A stretch of DNA of 64,000 nucleotides from the NCBI RefSeq assembly GCF_007991755.1, contig NZ_BJYY01000010.1:78064-142063 (forward strand), given 5' to 3'. The stretch is from Cellulomonas aerilata. Its GTDB lineage: Bacteria > Actinomycetota > Actinomycetes > Actinomycetales > Cellulomonadaceae. Made by a program: the position numbers and the translations under genes. The notes under the pieces are model-generated. The model ran no database searches and was not told the origin of the DNA. It saw only the letters and a list, made by a program, of their open reading frames with translations. Below are positions 24,441-32,081 of this stretch, piece by piece (positions within the stretch are counted from its first letter, which is position 1; every line of letters starts with the position of its first letter).

Positions 24441-25280
24441 ATGGCCGCACCGTCACCGCCGGACCCCACCGCACCGGCGGTGGTCGCCGACGAGCCGCGC
24501 CGGATCGTGGTGACGGGTGCGGACTCCGGCATCGGTCGTGCGGTCGCCGTCGCCCTGGCCGCACCGGGCCGCGAGGTCGGGATCACCTGGCACGCCGACG
24601 AGGACGGCGCCCAGGCCACCGCGCGGGAGGTGCGCGCCCGCGGGGCGACCGCGCACGTGCGCCGCCTGGACCTGACCGACCCGCCGCAGGGCGCCGTCGT
24701 CGTGGACGACCTGGCCGCGACCATGGGCGGGCTGGACACGCTCGTCCTGTCGTCGGGGACCGGCTCCTCGACGCTGCTGCTGGACATGTCGTACGAGACC
24801 TGGCGCGAGGTCGTCTCCGTCGACCTGGACGGCGCGTTCTGCTGCCTCCAGGCCGGCGCCCGGCACATGGTCGCCGGTGGTGGCGGGAGCGTCGTGGCGA
24901 TCACCAGCGTCCACGAGCACGCCCCGCGGGTCGGTGCGGCGCCCTACTGCGCCGCGAAGGGCGGCCTCGGCCTGCTCGTGAGGACGGCGGCGCTCGAGCT
25001 GGCGGAGCACGGCATCACGGTCAACGCGGTCGCGCCCGGCGAGATCGCCACGCCGATGACCGGGCAGACCGACGAGTCCGTGCTGGACGGCCGGCGCCGC
25101 CCCGGCATCCCGGTCGCACGCCCCGGCGACGCCCGCGAGATCGCCGCCGTCGTCGCGTTCCTGTGCTCGCCCGCCGCGCGGTACGTCACCGGGGCGTCGT
25201 GGCCGGTCGACGGCGGCATGCTGCAGATGGGTCCGATGGCCGGCTCGCACCTGGCGTCCGACGACTGGCGCCGCCCGTGA
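24441..25280 (+). CDS. SDR family NAD(P)-dependent oxidoreductase
   Basis: A 279-residue short-chain dehydrogenase. The cofactor motif is VTGADSGIGRAVAVALA, the catalytic set is AITSVHEHAP (Ser) with YCAAKG (Tyr and Lys), and ITVNAVAPGEIATPM matches the conserved stretch after the active site. NADP is suggested but not proven; HADEDGAQ follows the second strand. ATG with AGGAGGAC upstream is clear. Its TGA overlaps the GTG of the next gene (GTGA), so the two should be made together. Substrate unknown. Confidence 0.93.
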   Translation: MAAPSPPDPTAPAVVADEPRRIVVTGADSGIGRAVAVALAAPGREVGITWHADEDGAQATAREVRARGATAHVRRLDLTDPPQGAVVVDDLAATMGGLDTLVLSSGTGSSTLLLDMSYETWREVVSVDLDGAFCCLQAGARHMVAGGGGSVVAITSVHEHAPRVGAAPYCAAKGGLGLLVRTAALELAEHGITVNAVAPGEIATPMTGQTDESVLDGRRRPGIPVARPGDAREIAAVVAFLCSPAARYVTGASWPVDGGMLQMGPMAGSHLASDDWRRP

Positions 25281-26017
25281 GCGCGCGCGGCCGCGCCCTG
25301 CGCCTGGCGGCGCTGGCGGCGACGGCCCTCGGCGGCGTGGGGCTGGGCGTGGCGACCGGCACGGTCGCGGCGCTGCGCCACGACCGGCCCATGCACGCCG
25401 TCGGCCGGACCTACCACGCCCGGCTGGAGCGGACCGGGACCACGTCCGACCGCTCGGGGGTCGCGTGGATCGACCAGCCGCGCGCGCAGGGCGGTCTGGT
25501 GCGGTTCTCCCGCGGCGCCGGGCTGCCCGCGCGCCTGCCGGACGTGCAGGGGGTGGCGATCCGGCTGGACGAGCCCGGCGGGCACACCGACCTGCTGCTG
25601 AGCTCGTCCGGGCTGCGCGGGCTGTCCCGGTTCGTGCTCGTGCCGCGGCGGTCGCCCCTGCGCGGCGCCGCGGGCAGCCTGATGCCGTTCCGCGGGCCGC
25701 ACGGGCCGCTGCTGCTCGCCGTGCAGCCGGCGCCGGACGGGTCCGGTCGCGGGGACCGGCGCGGCACCGACCTGACGGACCCTGACCTGCGCGGCACCCG
25801 GTGGCACCTGCTGTGGTCGGGGACGTCCGGGCCGTGGCGGGAGGTCGGGGTGCTCACCGTCGGCGAGGACGCCGGTCCGGACGTCGACCGACGCACCCGC
25901 TTCGGCCCGGTGACCGCCACGCCGCCCGGGCTGCCGTCGTACCGCTGGGCCCGGCTGGTGCGCGACCCGGCGTACCGCGCCGCCCAGCTGCTGGGTCGCC
26001 CGGGGACCGGTCGCTGA
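25277..26017 (+). CDS. uncharacterised protein coupled to the SDR gene
   Basis: A 246-residue protein. The N-terminus has a hydrophobic segment LAALAATALGGVGLGVATGT, likely a membrane anchor. The rest is a soluble beta-rich domain with VAWIDQPRAQGGLVRFSRGA, LPARLPDVQGVAIRLDEPG and LLLSSSGL. Relatives are, as I recall, often labelled phosphodiesterase without evidence; the RFSRGAGLP and DVQGVAIR parts faintly recall the catalase-like heme fold (ARGFGLR). The GTG overlaps the SDR stop. A bidirectional hairpin follows. Function unknown; it probably works with the SDR. Confidence 0.7.
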   Translation: MSARGRALRLAALAATALGGVGLGVATGTVAALRHDRPMHAVGRTYHARLERTGTTSDRSGVAWIDQPRAQGGLVRFSRGAGLPARLPDVQGVAIRLDEPGGHTDLLLSSSGLRGLSRFVLVPRRSPLRGAAGSLMPFRGPHGPLLLAVQPAPDGSGRGDRRGTDLTDPDLRGTRWHLLWSGTSGPWREVGVLTVGEDAGPDVDRRTRFGPVTATPPGLPSYRWARLVRDPAYRAAQLLGRPGTGR

Positions 26018-26022
26018 CCGGG

Positions 26023-26054
26023 GACGCCCGACCGAGGACGTCAGGTCGGGCGTC
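26023..26054. terminator. perfect 11-bp hairpin between convergent genes
   Basis: GACGCCCGACC pairs with GGTCGGGCGTC around a 10-base loop. It starts 6 nt after one stop and lies 18 nt from the stop of the opposite gene, so it likely ends both transcripts. Confidence 0.75.
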
Positions 26055-26071
26055 GCCTGCGGCGGCCCGGC

Positions 26072-27625
26072 TCAGGCGTCGCCCTCCCGCAGCGCCACCA
26101 GGCCCTCGGACGTGTAGCCGTACATCCGCCCGGAGACGACGAACAGGTGCTGGACGTCGTCGGGCACGTCGGCCTGCCAGCGGGTCCGGCCGTCCTCCAC
26201 CCCTCGGGCGGTCACCACGACGTCGCCCCCGTCGCGCTCCGCGCGCAGCACCAGTCGACCGTCGGTGAGCAGGCCGTACTGGCTGGCGGACGGCACGGCG
26301 GTCTCCCAGGCCGTCTCGCCGGTGGCCACGTCGACCGCCTCCATCCGCTCGGACTCGACCCGGATGACGCGGCCCTCCAGGATCACCAGCCCACCGGCGT
26401 CCGGCCCCTCCGCGCGCCAGCGGCGGTCGCCGGAGCGCTCGTACGCCTCGAGCCCCTCGCCGGCCGAGGACTGGACCAGGACGACGTCCGCGGCGGTCCC
26501 GTCGTCGGTCGCACGGGTCAGCGGATACCCGTCGACGGTGAAGCTGTCCCCGCTCCCCAGGTCCGTCACCGAGGTGGCGCCGACGGCGTCGCGCAGGGGT
26601 CGCACCAGGGTGCGCCCGCCGACGACCTCCGCCCAGGACGAGCTCGCGGGCCGCTCCCGCGACCACGAGGTCACGACGTCGCCCTGCCCGTCCAGCACCC
26701 AGCCGGACTGACCCGGGACCACGACCAGCCCGTCGTCCACCCGCACGGACGTGTACTCCTCGAGCCCCTCTCTGGGCGGACCCTCGAACCGCCAGGCCTC
26801 CCGGGTGCGGAGCGGGTCGGTGCGGACGACCTGGACGCCTCCGTCGGTGCCGCGCTGCATGACGACGAGGTCCGTCCCGATCGCCGCGAGCGACGTCGTC
26901 GCGTCCACGCTCGTCTCGCTCAGCACCTCGCCGGTGGCCACCGCCAGCACGAGCAGCCGGGACGCCGTCGGCTCGTAGCGGGACAGGTCCTGGGGCGAGG
27001 GCCCGAGCTCGTCGACGACGAGGCACGCCACGACCCGCTCGCCGTCCTCGGCTCCCTCGGCGGCGTCCGGCACGACGCACCGCACCCCGCGCAGGGGCGC
27101 GAGCCGGCTGCGGACCGCGGGCACCGTCCACACGGTCTCGCCCGTGTCCGCGTCCACCGCGACGACGTCGACGTCCCGGGTGCCGTCGCGGGTGTCCGTC
27201 ACGCCGACGAGCATCCCGGCGACGTCGTGGAGCTCGATCCACAGCGGCATGTCGGTGCGCCACGCCTCGCTGACCGGGCCTTCGAGCGGCGCCAGCACGC
27301 CGGGGACGTCGGCCAGGGCGGCGAGCCATTCCTGCTCACGGTGGTCGCCGACCAGCGTCGCGGCGCCCGCGGCGACGGCCAGGGCGGCCGCCAGGGCGGC
27401 GGCCCAGGCACGGCGCGCGGGACGGCTGGGGGCGCTGGACCGACCCCGGCGCCATCGCCGGCCGTCGGGCTCCACCGCGTCGTCGGCGGCGCCGGTCCCG
27501 GTGGTCGCGGACCGGCCCGGACCGGTGGCGTCCGGCGCGGTGGACCGCCCCGGCGACGGCGCCGCATCGCGGTCGTCGGGCTCGACGAGCTCGACGTCGC
27601 GCATCTCGTACCGGGGGGACCCCAT
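26072..27625 (-). CDS. membrane-anchored PQQ-like beta-propeller protein
   Basis: A 517-residue protein. An acidic and Arg-rich cytoplasmic N-terminus (about 70 residues) leads to one membrane segment (WAAALAAALAVAAGAATLV), and the rest is an outside beta-propeller. Repeats of the PQQ/WD40-like type are visible: VVAVDADTGETVWTVPAV, AVATGEVLSETSVD and AVDVATGETAWETAVP. No enzyme residues are evident; such proteins usually bind partners or help assemble surface complexes. The ATG at 27625 has TAGGGT 6 nt upstream and no ribosome site, so its mRNA is leaderless. It is a single gene. Confidence 0.88.
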   Translation of the reverse strand: MGSPRYEMRDVELVEPDDRDAAPSPGRSTAPDATGPGRSATTGTGAADDAVEPDGRRWRRGRSSAPSRPARRAWAAALAAALAVAAGAATLVGDHREQEWLAALADVPGVLAPLEGPVSEAWRTDMPLWIELHDVAGMLVGVTDTRDGTRDVDVVAVDADTGETVWTVPAVRSRLAPLRGVRCVVPDAAEGAEDGERVVACLVVDELGPSPQDLSRYEPTASRLLVLAVATGEVLSETSVDATTSLAAIGTDLVVMQRGTDGGVQVVRTDPLRTREAWRFEGPPREGLEEYTSVRVDDGLVVVPGQSGWVLDGQGDVVTSWSRERPASSSWAEVVGGRTLVRPLRDAVGATSVTDLGSGDSFTVDGYPLTRATDDGTAADVVLVQSSAGEGLEAYERSGDRRWRAEGPDAGGLVILEGRVIRVESERMEAVDVATGETAWETAVPSASQYGLLTDGRLVLRAERDGGDVVVTARGVEDGRTRWQADVPDDVQHLFVVSGRMYGYTSEGLVALREGDA

Positions 27626-27631
27626 CGTCCG

Positions 27632-27637
27632 ACCCTA
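27632..27637 (-). promoter_or_regulatory. -10 box of a leaderless promoter
   Basis: On the minus strand TAGGGT is followed by 6 nt and then ATG (27625), giving a start site on the start codon. Confidence 0.65.
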
Positions 27638-27660
27638 ACCAGCGCCCCAGGGTCGTGCGC

Positions 27661-27684
27661 CCGGACGGGCCGGCGGCCGTCCGG
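27661..27684 (-). terminator. 8-bp perfect hairpin after the amidotransferase gene
   Basis: CCGGACGG and CCGTCCGG pair around an 8-base loop, about 36 nt past the stop of the amidotransferase gene. Confidence 0.5.
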
Positions 27685-27720
27685 TCCGCCTCAGCCGGCC
27701 TGTCCGGGCGTCAGCGGGCG

Positions 27721-28452
27721 TCAGCGGGCGTACCGGGCGACGAACGCCCGCAGGAGCGCGGGCGGGTGCACGACGTGGGACGTGCGCAGCGCCTCCACCA
27801 CCCGGTCGACGTCGTCGGGCGGGAAGTACCCCGCGTCGCGGTAGATCCGCACCCGCTCGACGATGCCGGGGACGTCGAGCTCGGGGTGGAACTGCGTCGC
27901 GTAGAGGTTGTCCCCCACCCGGAACGCCTGCACGGGGCAGCCCGGCGACGAGGCGAGCACCACGGCGTGCGGCGGCGGCTCGCGCAGCGCCTCCTTGTGC
28001 CCCACGAACGCGTCGAAGGCGTCCGGCACGGCGCGGAACACCGGGTCGCCGCGGCCCGCGTCGGAGAGCGTCACCTCGACCGCGCCGACCGGCTCCCCGA
28101 ACGTGCGGTCGACGACCCCGCCCTGGTGCACCCCGAGGGTCCCGACGCCGTAGCACGCGCCTAGGAAGGGCATGTCCCGGGCGACGACCTCGTCGAGCAG
28201 CCCGGCCAGCTCGCGCTCGACGCGCAGCTGGACCTCGGACTTCTCGTCCTCGGGGTCGCTGGTGCAGAACGGGCTGCCGCCGACCACGATGCCCGACCAG
28301 TCGTCCAGGTCCAGGGCGGGGAGCGGGACGCGCTCGAGGCGGACCTGGTGCAGCTCGTCCGCGGTCAGCCCACCGAACCGGCGGAACGACTCGTACTCGC
28401 TCTCGGCGGCGTGGTCGTCCGCGCGCGTGGACAGCAGGAGGAAGGGCCTCAC
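27721..28452 (-). CDS. class I glutamine amidotransferase-like protein
   Basis: A 243-residue protein of the class I amidotransferase fold. The nucleophile is in PFLGACYGVGTLG (Cys), and the His-Glu pair is in YATQFHPELDVPG. WSGIVVGGSPF near the start gives the oxyanion strand. It is a free-standing domain of the GMP-synthase-like type, with an ordinary length and no synthetase partner nearby, so it may hydrolyse gamma-glutamyl compounds. The GTG start (VRPFLLLSTRADDH) is chosen because TACGCT lies 7 nt upstream. A hairpin follows the stop. Confidence 0.9.
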   Translation of the reverse strand: MRPFLLLSTRADDHAAESEYESFRRFGGLTADELHQVRLERVPLPALDLDDWSGIVVGGSPFCTSDPEDEKSEVQLRVERELAGLLDEVVARDMPFLGACYGVGTLGVHQGGVVDRTFGEPVGAVEVTLSDAGRGDPVFRAVPDAFDAFVGHKEALREPPPHAVVLASSPGCPVQAFRVGDNLYATQFHPELDVPGIVERVRIYRDAGYFPPDDVDRVVEALRTSHVVHPPALLRAFVARYAR

Positions 28453-28459
28453 GGCGGCG

Positions 28460-28465
28460 AGCGTA
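28460..28465 (-). promoter_or_regulatory. -10 box of a leaderless promoter
   Basis: On the minus strand TACGCT is followed by 7 nt and GTG (28452). No ribosome site is seen. Confidence 0.5.
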
Positions 28466-28533
28466 GTGTCGCCGGACGCGGGGATCACCCGGCACGGTCG
28501 CCGGGGTCCCGCGGGCGCAGCGGAGGAGACGCG

Positions 28534-28929
28534 ATGACCACCCCGAGGCACGGCCGGCGTCGTCGCGAGGTGGACAGCTTCCGGTGGGCCGCGCGCGGGG
28601 TGCGGGCGGCCCTGGTGCGCGAGCCGCACCTGCGGTTCCACGCCGCGGCGACCGTGGTGGTCGCGGTCCTCGCGGCGCTCGTCCCGCTCACGCCCGCCGA
28701 GCGTGCGGCGCTCGGGCTGGCGGTCGGCCTGGTCTGGGTCGCCGAGCTCGTCAACACGGCGGTCGAGCGGCTGGTCGACCTGGTCTCACCCGGGTTCGAC
28801 CCGGTGGCCGGTCAGGTGAAGGACATCGCGGCGGGGGCCGTGCTGGTCGCGGCGGTCGTCGCGGCGGGGGTCGGCGCGACCGTGCTGGGCCCTGCGCTGG
28901 CCGGGTGGGTCAGGTCCGCGGTGGGCTGA
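28534..28929 (+). CDS. DgkA-family diacylglycerol/undecaprenol kinase
   Basis: A 131-residue integral membrane kinase of the prokaryotic DAGK family, which phosphorylates undecaprenol or diacylglycerol to recycle lipid carriers. Motifs: EPHLRFHAAATVVV, VAELVNTAVERLVDL (family form E-x-x-N-T-A-x-E) and GQVKDIAAGAVLVAAV (K-D-x-A-A-G-A-V). Three membrane segments are visible. CGGAGGAG stands 7 nt upstream of the ATG. Its 3' end overlaps the convergent membrane protein gene by 20 bp. A PAP2 phosphatase next door fits the same lipid cycle. Gram-positive members prefer undecaprenol, which I favour here by analogy. Confidence 0.93.
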   Translation: MTTPRHGRRRREVDSFRWAARGVRAALVREPHLRFHAAATVVVAVLAALVPLTPAERAALGLAVGLVWVAELVNTAVERLVDLVSPGFDPVAGQVKDIAAGAVLVAAVVAAGVGATVLGPALAGWVRSAVG

Positions 28930-29590
28930 CCGGCGCGACCCCCAGCTCCGCCAGGGCGACGGTCGCCAGCCCCCGGGTGACGTCCGGGTCGCCCCGGCGC
29001 CACGCACCGGCGACGTCCGGGCCGAGGGCTGCGAGCTGGTCCAGCGGGGCGGCCGCCAGTGCCCGCAGGGCGAGGAGGTCCACCCCGTCCGGCCGCGCGA
29101 GCAGCCGGCGCGCCACGGCCGCACGCCGCGCGCCGCGCCACCGGTGCAGCGCCCACGCCCCGACCACCACGACGATCGGCCAGCCGGCGACGGCCAGGGC
29201 CGTCACCAGCGCGGTGCGCGAGACGCCGTCCTGCACCGCGACCCCGGCTCCCGCGAGGCGGGCGGCAGCCTCGCCGGCGGCGTCGAACGGCGCCTGCAGC
29301 TCCCGGCCGAGGAACGGGGCCCGGGCGACCGTCTCGCCGGCCTGGGCCAGCCCGTCCCCCAGGGACCGGCCGGCCTCCTCCACGGTCCGGCCGGGCTCGG
29401 CGAGCCGCATCACCTGCGCGTGCACGGCCCGCCCGACGCCGAGCCACACCACCACCCACAGCAGCACGAGCAGGTCGCCGAGCGTCCGGCGGCCGGGTCG
29501 TGCGGCGCGCACCGCGGTGCCGCTCGTGCCGCTCGTGCCGCTCGTTCCGCTGGTGCCGCTCCTGCCGCTCGTGCCGCTCCTGCCGCTCAC
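28910..29590 (-). CDS. membrane protein with Ser-Gly-Thr repeat start
   Basis: A 226-residue protein. It begins with a low-complexity stretch of (SGT/SGR) repeats coded by 9-bp units, then a first membrane segment LLVLLWVVVWLGVGRAV, a long soluble helix region (PGRTVEEAGRSLGDGLAQAG) and a second segment ALAVAGWPIVVVVGAWAL. The C-terminus is Ala-rich and basic. No catalytic motif is visible. The GTG overlaps the stop of the upstream PAP2 gene (GTGA), so it is the second gene of a coupled pair. Function unknown; a partner of the phosphatase is a reasonable guess. Confidence 0.7.
   Translation of the reverse strand: MSGRSGTSGRSGTSGTSGTSGTSGTAVRAARPGRRTLGDLLVLLWVVVWLGVGRAVHAQVMRLAEPGRTVEEAGRSLGDGLAQAGETVARAPFLGRELQAPFDAAGEAAARLAGAGVAVQDGVSRTALVTALAVAGWPIVVVVGAWALHRWRGARRAAVARRLLARPDGVDLLALRALAAAPLDQLAALGPDVAGAWRRGDPDVTRGLATVALAELGVAPVSPPRT
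29517..29588. repeat. eight tandem 9-bp units at the 5' end of the membrane protein gene
   Basis: The unit GTGCCGCTC (with variants GTTCCGCTG and CTGCCGCTC) is repeated eight times, directly after the start codon of the minus-strand gene. Each unit adds Ser-Gly-Thr or Ser-Gly-Arg, so loss or gain keeps the frame. Confidence 0.9.
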
Positions 29591-30273
29591 TGCGCCTGCA
29601 CCGCCCGGCCCGCCGGTGACCGCGCGGCCCGGTCGCCGAACGCCACCCACGACGCGCCCGCGACTGCGCCCCCGACCAGGACGCCGGCCACGACGTCGGA
29701 CGGGTGGTGCACGCCCAGGAGAACCCGGTCCGCCGCGGTGAGCGCGACGACCGCGCCGACCGCGACCGGGACGGCCACCCGCGCACGTGGTCCCAGCAGC
29801 GGCCAGATCAGCACGGTGAGCGCGATCCCGGCGCTGGTGGTGTTCGCGGCGTGCCCGGACGGGAAGCTGAAGCCGGAGGCGTGCGCGACGGCGTCGTCGA
29901 CCACCGGCCGCGCCCGCTGCACCACCAGCTTGAGCAGCGCCTCGGCACCCCACCCGACCAGCACCGTGACCGCGGTCCACCGCGCCCGGCCGGCCAGCCC
30001 GTGCCGCCGCCCCACCCAGACGCAGGTCGCCAGCACGGCCATGTTGACCCACAGGGGCTGCAGCGCCTCCTGCCAGCCCACCAGCGCGGCCCGCAGCGCC
30101 GGCTCGGAGCGCGTGAGGTCGGTGCCGGCGCGGACGGCGGCGTCGTCGGCCTGCACCAGGGCCGGCGTGCCGGCGCGCACCGCGAGCGCGAGCAGCGCCA
30201 CGGGCAGTCCGAGCCCCGCGGCCAGCGCGCCGCCGAGCAGCAGCCGCGGTCGACGGCCGGGTGGTGGGGTCAT
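29587..30273 (-). CDS. PAP2 family lipid phosphatase
   Basis: A 228-residue membrane phosphatase of the PAP2 superfamily. The three motifs are KLVVQRARP, FSFPSGHAAN and AADRVLLGVHHPSDVVAG, giving the conserved Lys/Arg, the Ser-Gly-His and the Arg-His-Asp. Five or six membrane segments surround them. The usual job is removal of phosphate from undecaprenyl pyrophosphate or phosphatidyl lipids. The DgkA-type kinase gene next to it supports a carrier-lipid role. The ATG is leaderless (TAGCGT 6 nt upstream), and the next gene is coupled by GTGA. Confidence 0.93.
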   Translation of the reverse strand: MTPPPGRRPRLLLGGALAAGLGLPVALLALAVRAGTPALVQADDAAVRAGTDLTRSEPALRAALVGWQEALQPLWVNMAVLATCVWVGRRHGLAGRARWTAVTVLVGWGAEALLKLVVQRARPVVDDAVAHASGFSFPSGHAANTTSAGIALTVLIWPLLGPRARVAVPVAVGAVVALTAADRVLLGVHHPSDVVAGVLVGGAVAGASWVAFGDRAARSPAGRAVQAQ

Positions 30274-30279
30274 GGCGGC

Positions 30280-30285
30280 ACGCTA
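30280..30285 (-). promoter_or_regulatory. -10 box of a leaderless promoter
   Basis: On the minus strand TAGCGT is followed by GCCGCC and the ATG at 30273. Confidence 0.65.
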
Positions 30286-30359
30286 GACGCCGTCCGCGGC
30301 GATGTCCCTCCGGCGGACGCGGCGACGGCGGGCGACGAGCCGTCTCGGTGGGGCGGGCG

Positions 30360-31091
30360 TCAGCCGCCGAGCAGGCCGCCCAGTCCCCCGCCGCCGCGGT
30401 TGCCGTCCCCGGCGTTGTGCCCGCCCGCGACGACGGACTCGCTGGGCTGCACCACGACGTACCCCTGGCCGCCGAACGCCATCTGGAACGTCTCGCCCGT
30501 CCCGCCGCGGATCATCGACTTCAGGCCGCCGGTGTCCACGCGGATGTCCATCGTCACCCCGGCGGTCCACAGGACCACCGCCTGCGCGTCGCCGAAGGTC
30601 GGCGCCGTGGCGACGTCCAGGGCGACCGGCTCGCCCTTGGTGGTGATGGCGACGTAGCCGGTGCCGCGCAGCGACACGTTGTACAGGCCGCCGGTCATCG
30701 CCGCGCCGCGGGCCTGGATGCGGTGGATGTCCCACTCGATCGAGGAGGAGAACGCGAGCACGTTGCTGCCGTTCACGGACAGCTGGTCGTTCTCCAGGTA
30801 CAGGATCTGCACCTCGGCGGCCTCGTCGGCGAGGAAGAGCTCGCCGTGCCCGGTGGCCTGCATCATGTCGACGCCCTCACCGGTGACCGCGGCCTTGAAC
30901 ATCCGCCCCAGTCCCCCGGCGCCCTTGTTCTCGAACCGCACGTCGCCCTGGTAGGCGACCATCGAGCCGCTCTTGGCCCACACCGGCCCGAAGCCCATCT
31001 GGACCTTGAGCAGCTTCTTGCCCTGCAGCGAGAACGGGTCCGGCGAGGCGTTCTCGCGGAAGTCGTGGAACAGCGAACCGTGGATGGGCAT
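30360..31091 (-). CDS. AIM24 family protein
   Basis: A 243-residue protein of the AIM24/TspB-like beta-roll family. Typical parts: MGFGPVWAKSGSMVAYQGDV, GEGVDMMQATGHGELFLAD, ENDQLSVNGSNVLAFSSSIE and GLYNVSLRGTGYVAITTKGE. The C-terminus ends in a Gly-rich tail. No signal or membrane segment. The role of bacterial AIM24 is not settled. The ATG has GAGGAG about 10 nt upstream, and TAGGGT at 31146-31151 (minus strand) is a likely -10. A Pro-rich hypothetical gene stands divergent to it. Confidence 0.93.
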   Translation of the reverse strand: MPIHGSLFHDFRENASPDPFSLQGKKLLKVQMGFGPVWAKSGSMVAYQGDVRFENKGAGGLGRMFKAAVTGEGVDMMQATGHGELFLADEAAEVQILYLENDQLSVNGSNVLAFSSSIEWDIHRIQARGAAMTGGLYNVSLRGTGYVAITTKGEPVALDVATAPTFGDAQAVVLWTAGVTMDIRVDTGGLKSMIRGGTGETFQMAFGGQGYVVVQPSESVVAGGHNAGDGNRGGGGLGGLLGG

Positions 31092-31242
31092 GACGAGTCG
31101 TCTCCTCGTGGATCGGCGGCGCGGCGATGTGGTCCGGCTCTCGGCACCCTAACGAGCGGCGCGTCCCCCGACGGGTGGTTCGTCGGACGGGCCCTCGGGC
31201 CGGCGTCCCCCGGGTCCCCTGCCCGCGCGGGACGGTGACGCG

Positions 31243-31248
31243 TAGGGT
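31243..31248 (+). promoter_or_regulatory. -10 box of the Pro-rich protein gene
   Basis: TAGGGT lies about 50 nt before the ATG at 31298, which has its own AGGAGGAG site. A matching box for the divergent AIM24 gene is at 31146-31151 on the other strand. Confidence 0.5.
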
Positions 31249-31297
31249 CTCGCTCGAGGGCCGGCTCGTGCGTGCATGACCGCCGTGAGGAGGAGTC

Positions 31298-31786
31298 ATG
31301 GGGTTTCTCGACAAGGCGAAGGCTGCCGCCAACGACCTGACCGCGAAGGTCGACACCGCGCTGGCCGGCTCCGGTCTCGGCACGCCCGGCGGCTCCGCGG
31401 GGGCGGACGCCGAGCGGTACCTGCGGGACCTGGGCGTCCTGGCCTTCCTCGACGCCCAGGGGCGTCCAACCCCCGAGGTGGAGCGCGCCCGCGTGCTCGG
31501 GGCGCTGCGCGACCTCGAGGCCCGCGGTGCGATCCACGGCCTCACCCTGCACACCGCTCCGCCGCCACCACCGGGCGGTGGCCCCGCGGCGCAGAGCGGT
31601 GGCCCCGCGGCGCAGGGCGGTGGCCCCGCGGCGCAGGGCGGCGGCCCGTCGGCGCACACGCCGCCGCCCCCGCCGCCGGGTGGCGCGGCACCGGCGTACC
31701 CGCCGCCACCACCTCCGGCGGACCCCGCGGCGCCGCCTCCGCCCGGCCGGACGGCGCCGCCTCCGCCGCCGTCGTGGCTCGCGTAG
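31298..31786 (+). CDS. hypothetical protein with Pro/Gly-rich repeat tail
   Basis: A 162-residue protein. Residues 1-85 are soluble and helical, starting MGFLDKAKAAANDLTAKVDT (amphipathic, could lie on a membrane) and including VERARVLGALRDLEARGAI. The second half is low complexity: GGPAAQ repeats from four 21-bp units (31577-31660), then long proline runs (HTPPPPPPGG, YPPPPPPADP). AGGAGGAG precedes the ATG. Such tails in actinobacteria bind partners or the cell wall. It is divergent from AIM24. No family recognised. Confidence 0.75.
   Translation: MGFLDKAKAAANDLTAKVDTALAGSGLGTPGGSAGADAERYLRDLGVLAFLDAQGRPTPEVERARVLGALRDLEARGAIHGLTLHTAPPPPPGGGPAAQSGGPAAQGGGPAAQGGGPSAHTPPPPPPGGAAPAYPPPPPPADPAAPPPPGRTAPPPPPSWLA
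31577..31660. repeat. four tandem 21-bp units in the Pro-rich protein gene
   Basis: The unit GGTGGCCCCGCGGCGCAG plus three bases is repeated three times nearly without change and once degenerately. It encodes GGPAAQ plus one residue per unit, in frame. Confidence 0.9.
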
Positions 31787-31836
31787 GCACCGAGGCACCG
31801 GCCGCACACACCCGACGACCCGGTTCGCGGCGGGCG

Positions 31837-32040
31837 TCAGCCGCCGTCCGTGTCGGGCGCCGGGGCGATGTCCGACGGCGTGGGGTTGGTCGGCTGGATC
31901 ACGCCGTCGCTGTTGCCCAGCGCCCAGGTCGCGACGGCCAGCCCGAGCACGGCGAGCAGGGCCGCCGCCCCACCGACCGCCCGCTGCCGCCGTCGCCGGC
32001 GCGGCGGGCGCGGGTCGAAGGGCGAGACGTCCTGGGCCAC
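31837..32040 (-). CDS. small single-pass membrane protein
   Basis: A 67-residue protein with an Arg-rich start ([12 protein letters not shown]), one membrane segment (VGGAAALLAVLGLAVATWAL) and a short polar Pro/Thr/Asp tail predicted outside. AGGAGG stands 4 nt before the GTG start, which supports it. It lies downstream of the SDR gene on no shared strand signal that I can see, though the same strand and 41-bp gap allow co-transcription. Function unknown. Confidence 0.65.
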   Translation of the reverse strand: MAQDVSPFDPRPPRRRRRQRAVGGAAALLAVLGLAVATWALGNSDGVIQPTNPTPSDIAPAPDTDGG

Positions 32041-32081
32041 CGCACACCTCCTTCTCCGGCCGGGTCCGGCCTGGTCGGTCG

